NCBI GenBank assembly: GCA_964562985.1
Contig: CAZLWE010000036.1
Location: 1-32,629 of the forward strand
DNA: 32,629 nucleotides
Reading direction: 5' to 3'
Source of the DNA: SHLQ01 sp964562985
GTDB lineage: Bacteria; Actinomycetota; Acidimicrobiia; Acidimicrobiales; SHLQ01
Below the pieces are notes generated by a model that was given only the letters and a program-made list of their open reading frames with translations, searched no databases and was not told the origin of the DNA. How positions within the stretch are numbered: position 1 is the stretch's first letter; the number at the start of each line of letters is the position of its first letter. Both the position numbers and the translations under genes were made by a program. Of the stretch, positions 32,200 to 32,629 are shown piece after piece.

Positions 32200-32629
32200 G
32201 TGGGGAATTCAGGTGGGACGCGAGTAGGAGATCTATTCCTTCGTGCCACAGCGCTTGGCGCTGCGATAACGCTCACCACAGTGTTCTGGGGCGTTCCCAG
32301 AGCAGCGGCGCAGGACGCCGTCGCAATTTGCGGCGGAGAAGAAACATTCGAGCTCTATGCAGAATGCTTGCAACAGGAAGGCTTCCCCCTCCCGTTCGGG
32401 TGCCGCTTCGACGGTGAAGAGGTCCGCTGCGACGACCTGGTCGACATTGAAGTCGACGAATGTGGCGTCGATAATGTGCTCTGCGACGACCAGCTGGATG
32501 GACCATTAGTGCCCATCGGTTGCCGCTTCGACGGTGAAGAGATCTTCTGCGAGGACGACGAGCCGGATACTCAACCCGAGCCACAACCAGAGCCAGAGCC
32601 CGAACCCGAGCCACAACCAGAGCCCCAGC
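32200..32629 (+). CDS. Secreted cysteine-rich protein with Pro/Glu repeats, cut by window edge
   Basis: A plus-strand frame opens with GTG at 32200, eight bases after GAGGTGG, and is still open at the window end (143 residues). It starts with a typical signal peptide: Arg at 8 and 15, hydrophobic core 16-32, and PRAAAQD with likely cleavage after A37. The mature part has eight cysteines (44, 56, 68, 77, 88, 95, 108, 117) in short repeated modules, including two GCRFDGEE copies and three CDD/CED endings, rich in acidic residues. A PEPQPEPEPEP linker follows from about residue 125. The continuation could be a wall-spanning or anchoring region. I do not recognise the family. Confidence 0.75.
   Translation, partial: MGNSGGTRVGDLFLRATALGAAITLTTVFWGVPRAAAQDAVAICGGEETFELYAECLQQEGFPLPFGCRFDGEEVRCDDLVDIEVDECGVDNVLCDDQLDGPLVPIGCRFDGEEIFCEDDEPDTQPEPQPEPEPEPEPQPEPQ

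Noticed and set aside
1..32629. tRNA or rRNA genes
   Set aside because: I saw no cloverleaf-like sequence with a CCA end or conserved rRNA segments on either strand by eye; a covariance-model scan would be decisive.

Overview
The window is a high-GC actinobacterial chromosome segment, most likely from the class Acidimicrobiia (Ilumatobacter-like). This rests on the gene order, GTG-rich starts, an alanine/glutamate-rich ribosomal S2 tail and a WhiG/FliA-type sigma factor; it is an inference, as no marker was searched. A run of 100 N (9051-9150) shows it is a draft contig.

Region 1 (1-22928, all minus strand) is the conserved actinobacterial housekeeping block. In transcription order it runs comM - dprA - xerC - whiG-type sigma - degenerate M23 protein - rpsB - tsf - pyrH - frr - cdsA - dxr - rseP - ispG - small membrane protein - rimP - nusA - infB - ylxP - rbfA - truB - ribF (cut by the window edge). 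It covers DNA uptake and recombination, translation, UMP and CDP-diacylglycerol synthesis, two MEP-pathway isoprenoid steps, site-2 proteolysis, transcription elongation, ribosome maturation and flavin synthesis. Two proteins carry unusual extensions: CdsA has about 300 acidic N-terminal residues with five SVFG(D)-like motifs, and S2 has about 160 C-terminal residues ending in a small folded-looking domain.

Two gaps in this block (8891-9309 and 12304-12667) are packed with repeats: a 98-bp tandem repeat interrupted by the N gap, a 36-bp tandem repeat, and two families of dispersed palindromic elements. Copies of a 41-bp element in the two gaps differ at only two bases, and these form one compensated base pair.

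Region 2 (22929-24957) is a patchwork: a lipoprotein cytochrome c, a 36-residue one-helix membrane protein, an apparent composite remnant (start of a membrane protein joined to the end of a sulfotransferase-like gene), then yraN. It separates yraN from its usual comM/dprA partners.

Region 3 (24958-32629) is accessory. A tightly overlapping minus-strand operon encodes an FAD/NAD(P)-binding oxidoreductase, a four-helix membrane protein, a TauE/SafE-like permease, an atypical Ser/Thr kinase and a zinc-ribbon/FHA protein. Divergent from it is an FHA-class III nucleotide cyclase with a probable leaderless promoter, and the shared intergenic region holds two palindromes. The cyclase converges on a membrane lipoprotein, and the window ends inside a secreted cysteine-rich protein. 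I read region 3 as a phospho-signalling and redox module and consider it the most promising candidate for an undescribed system; its function cannot be deduced from sequence alone.
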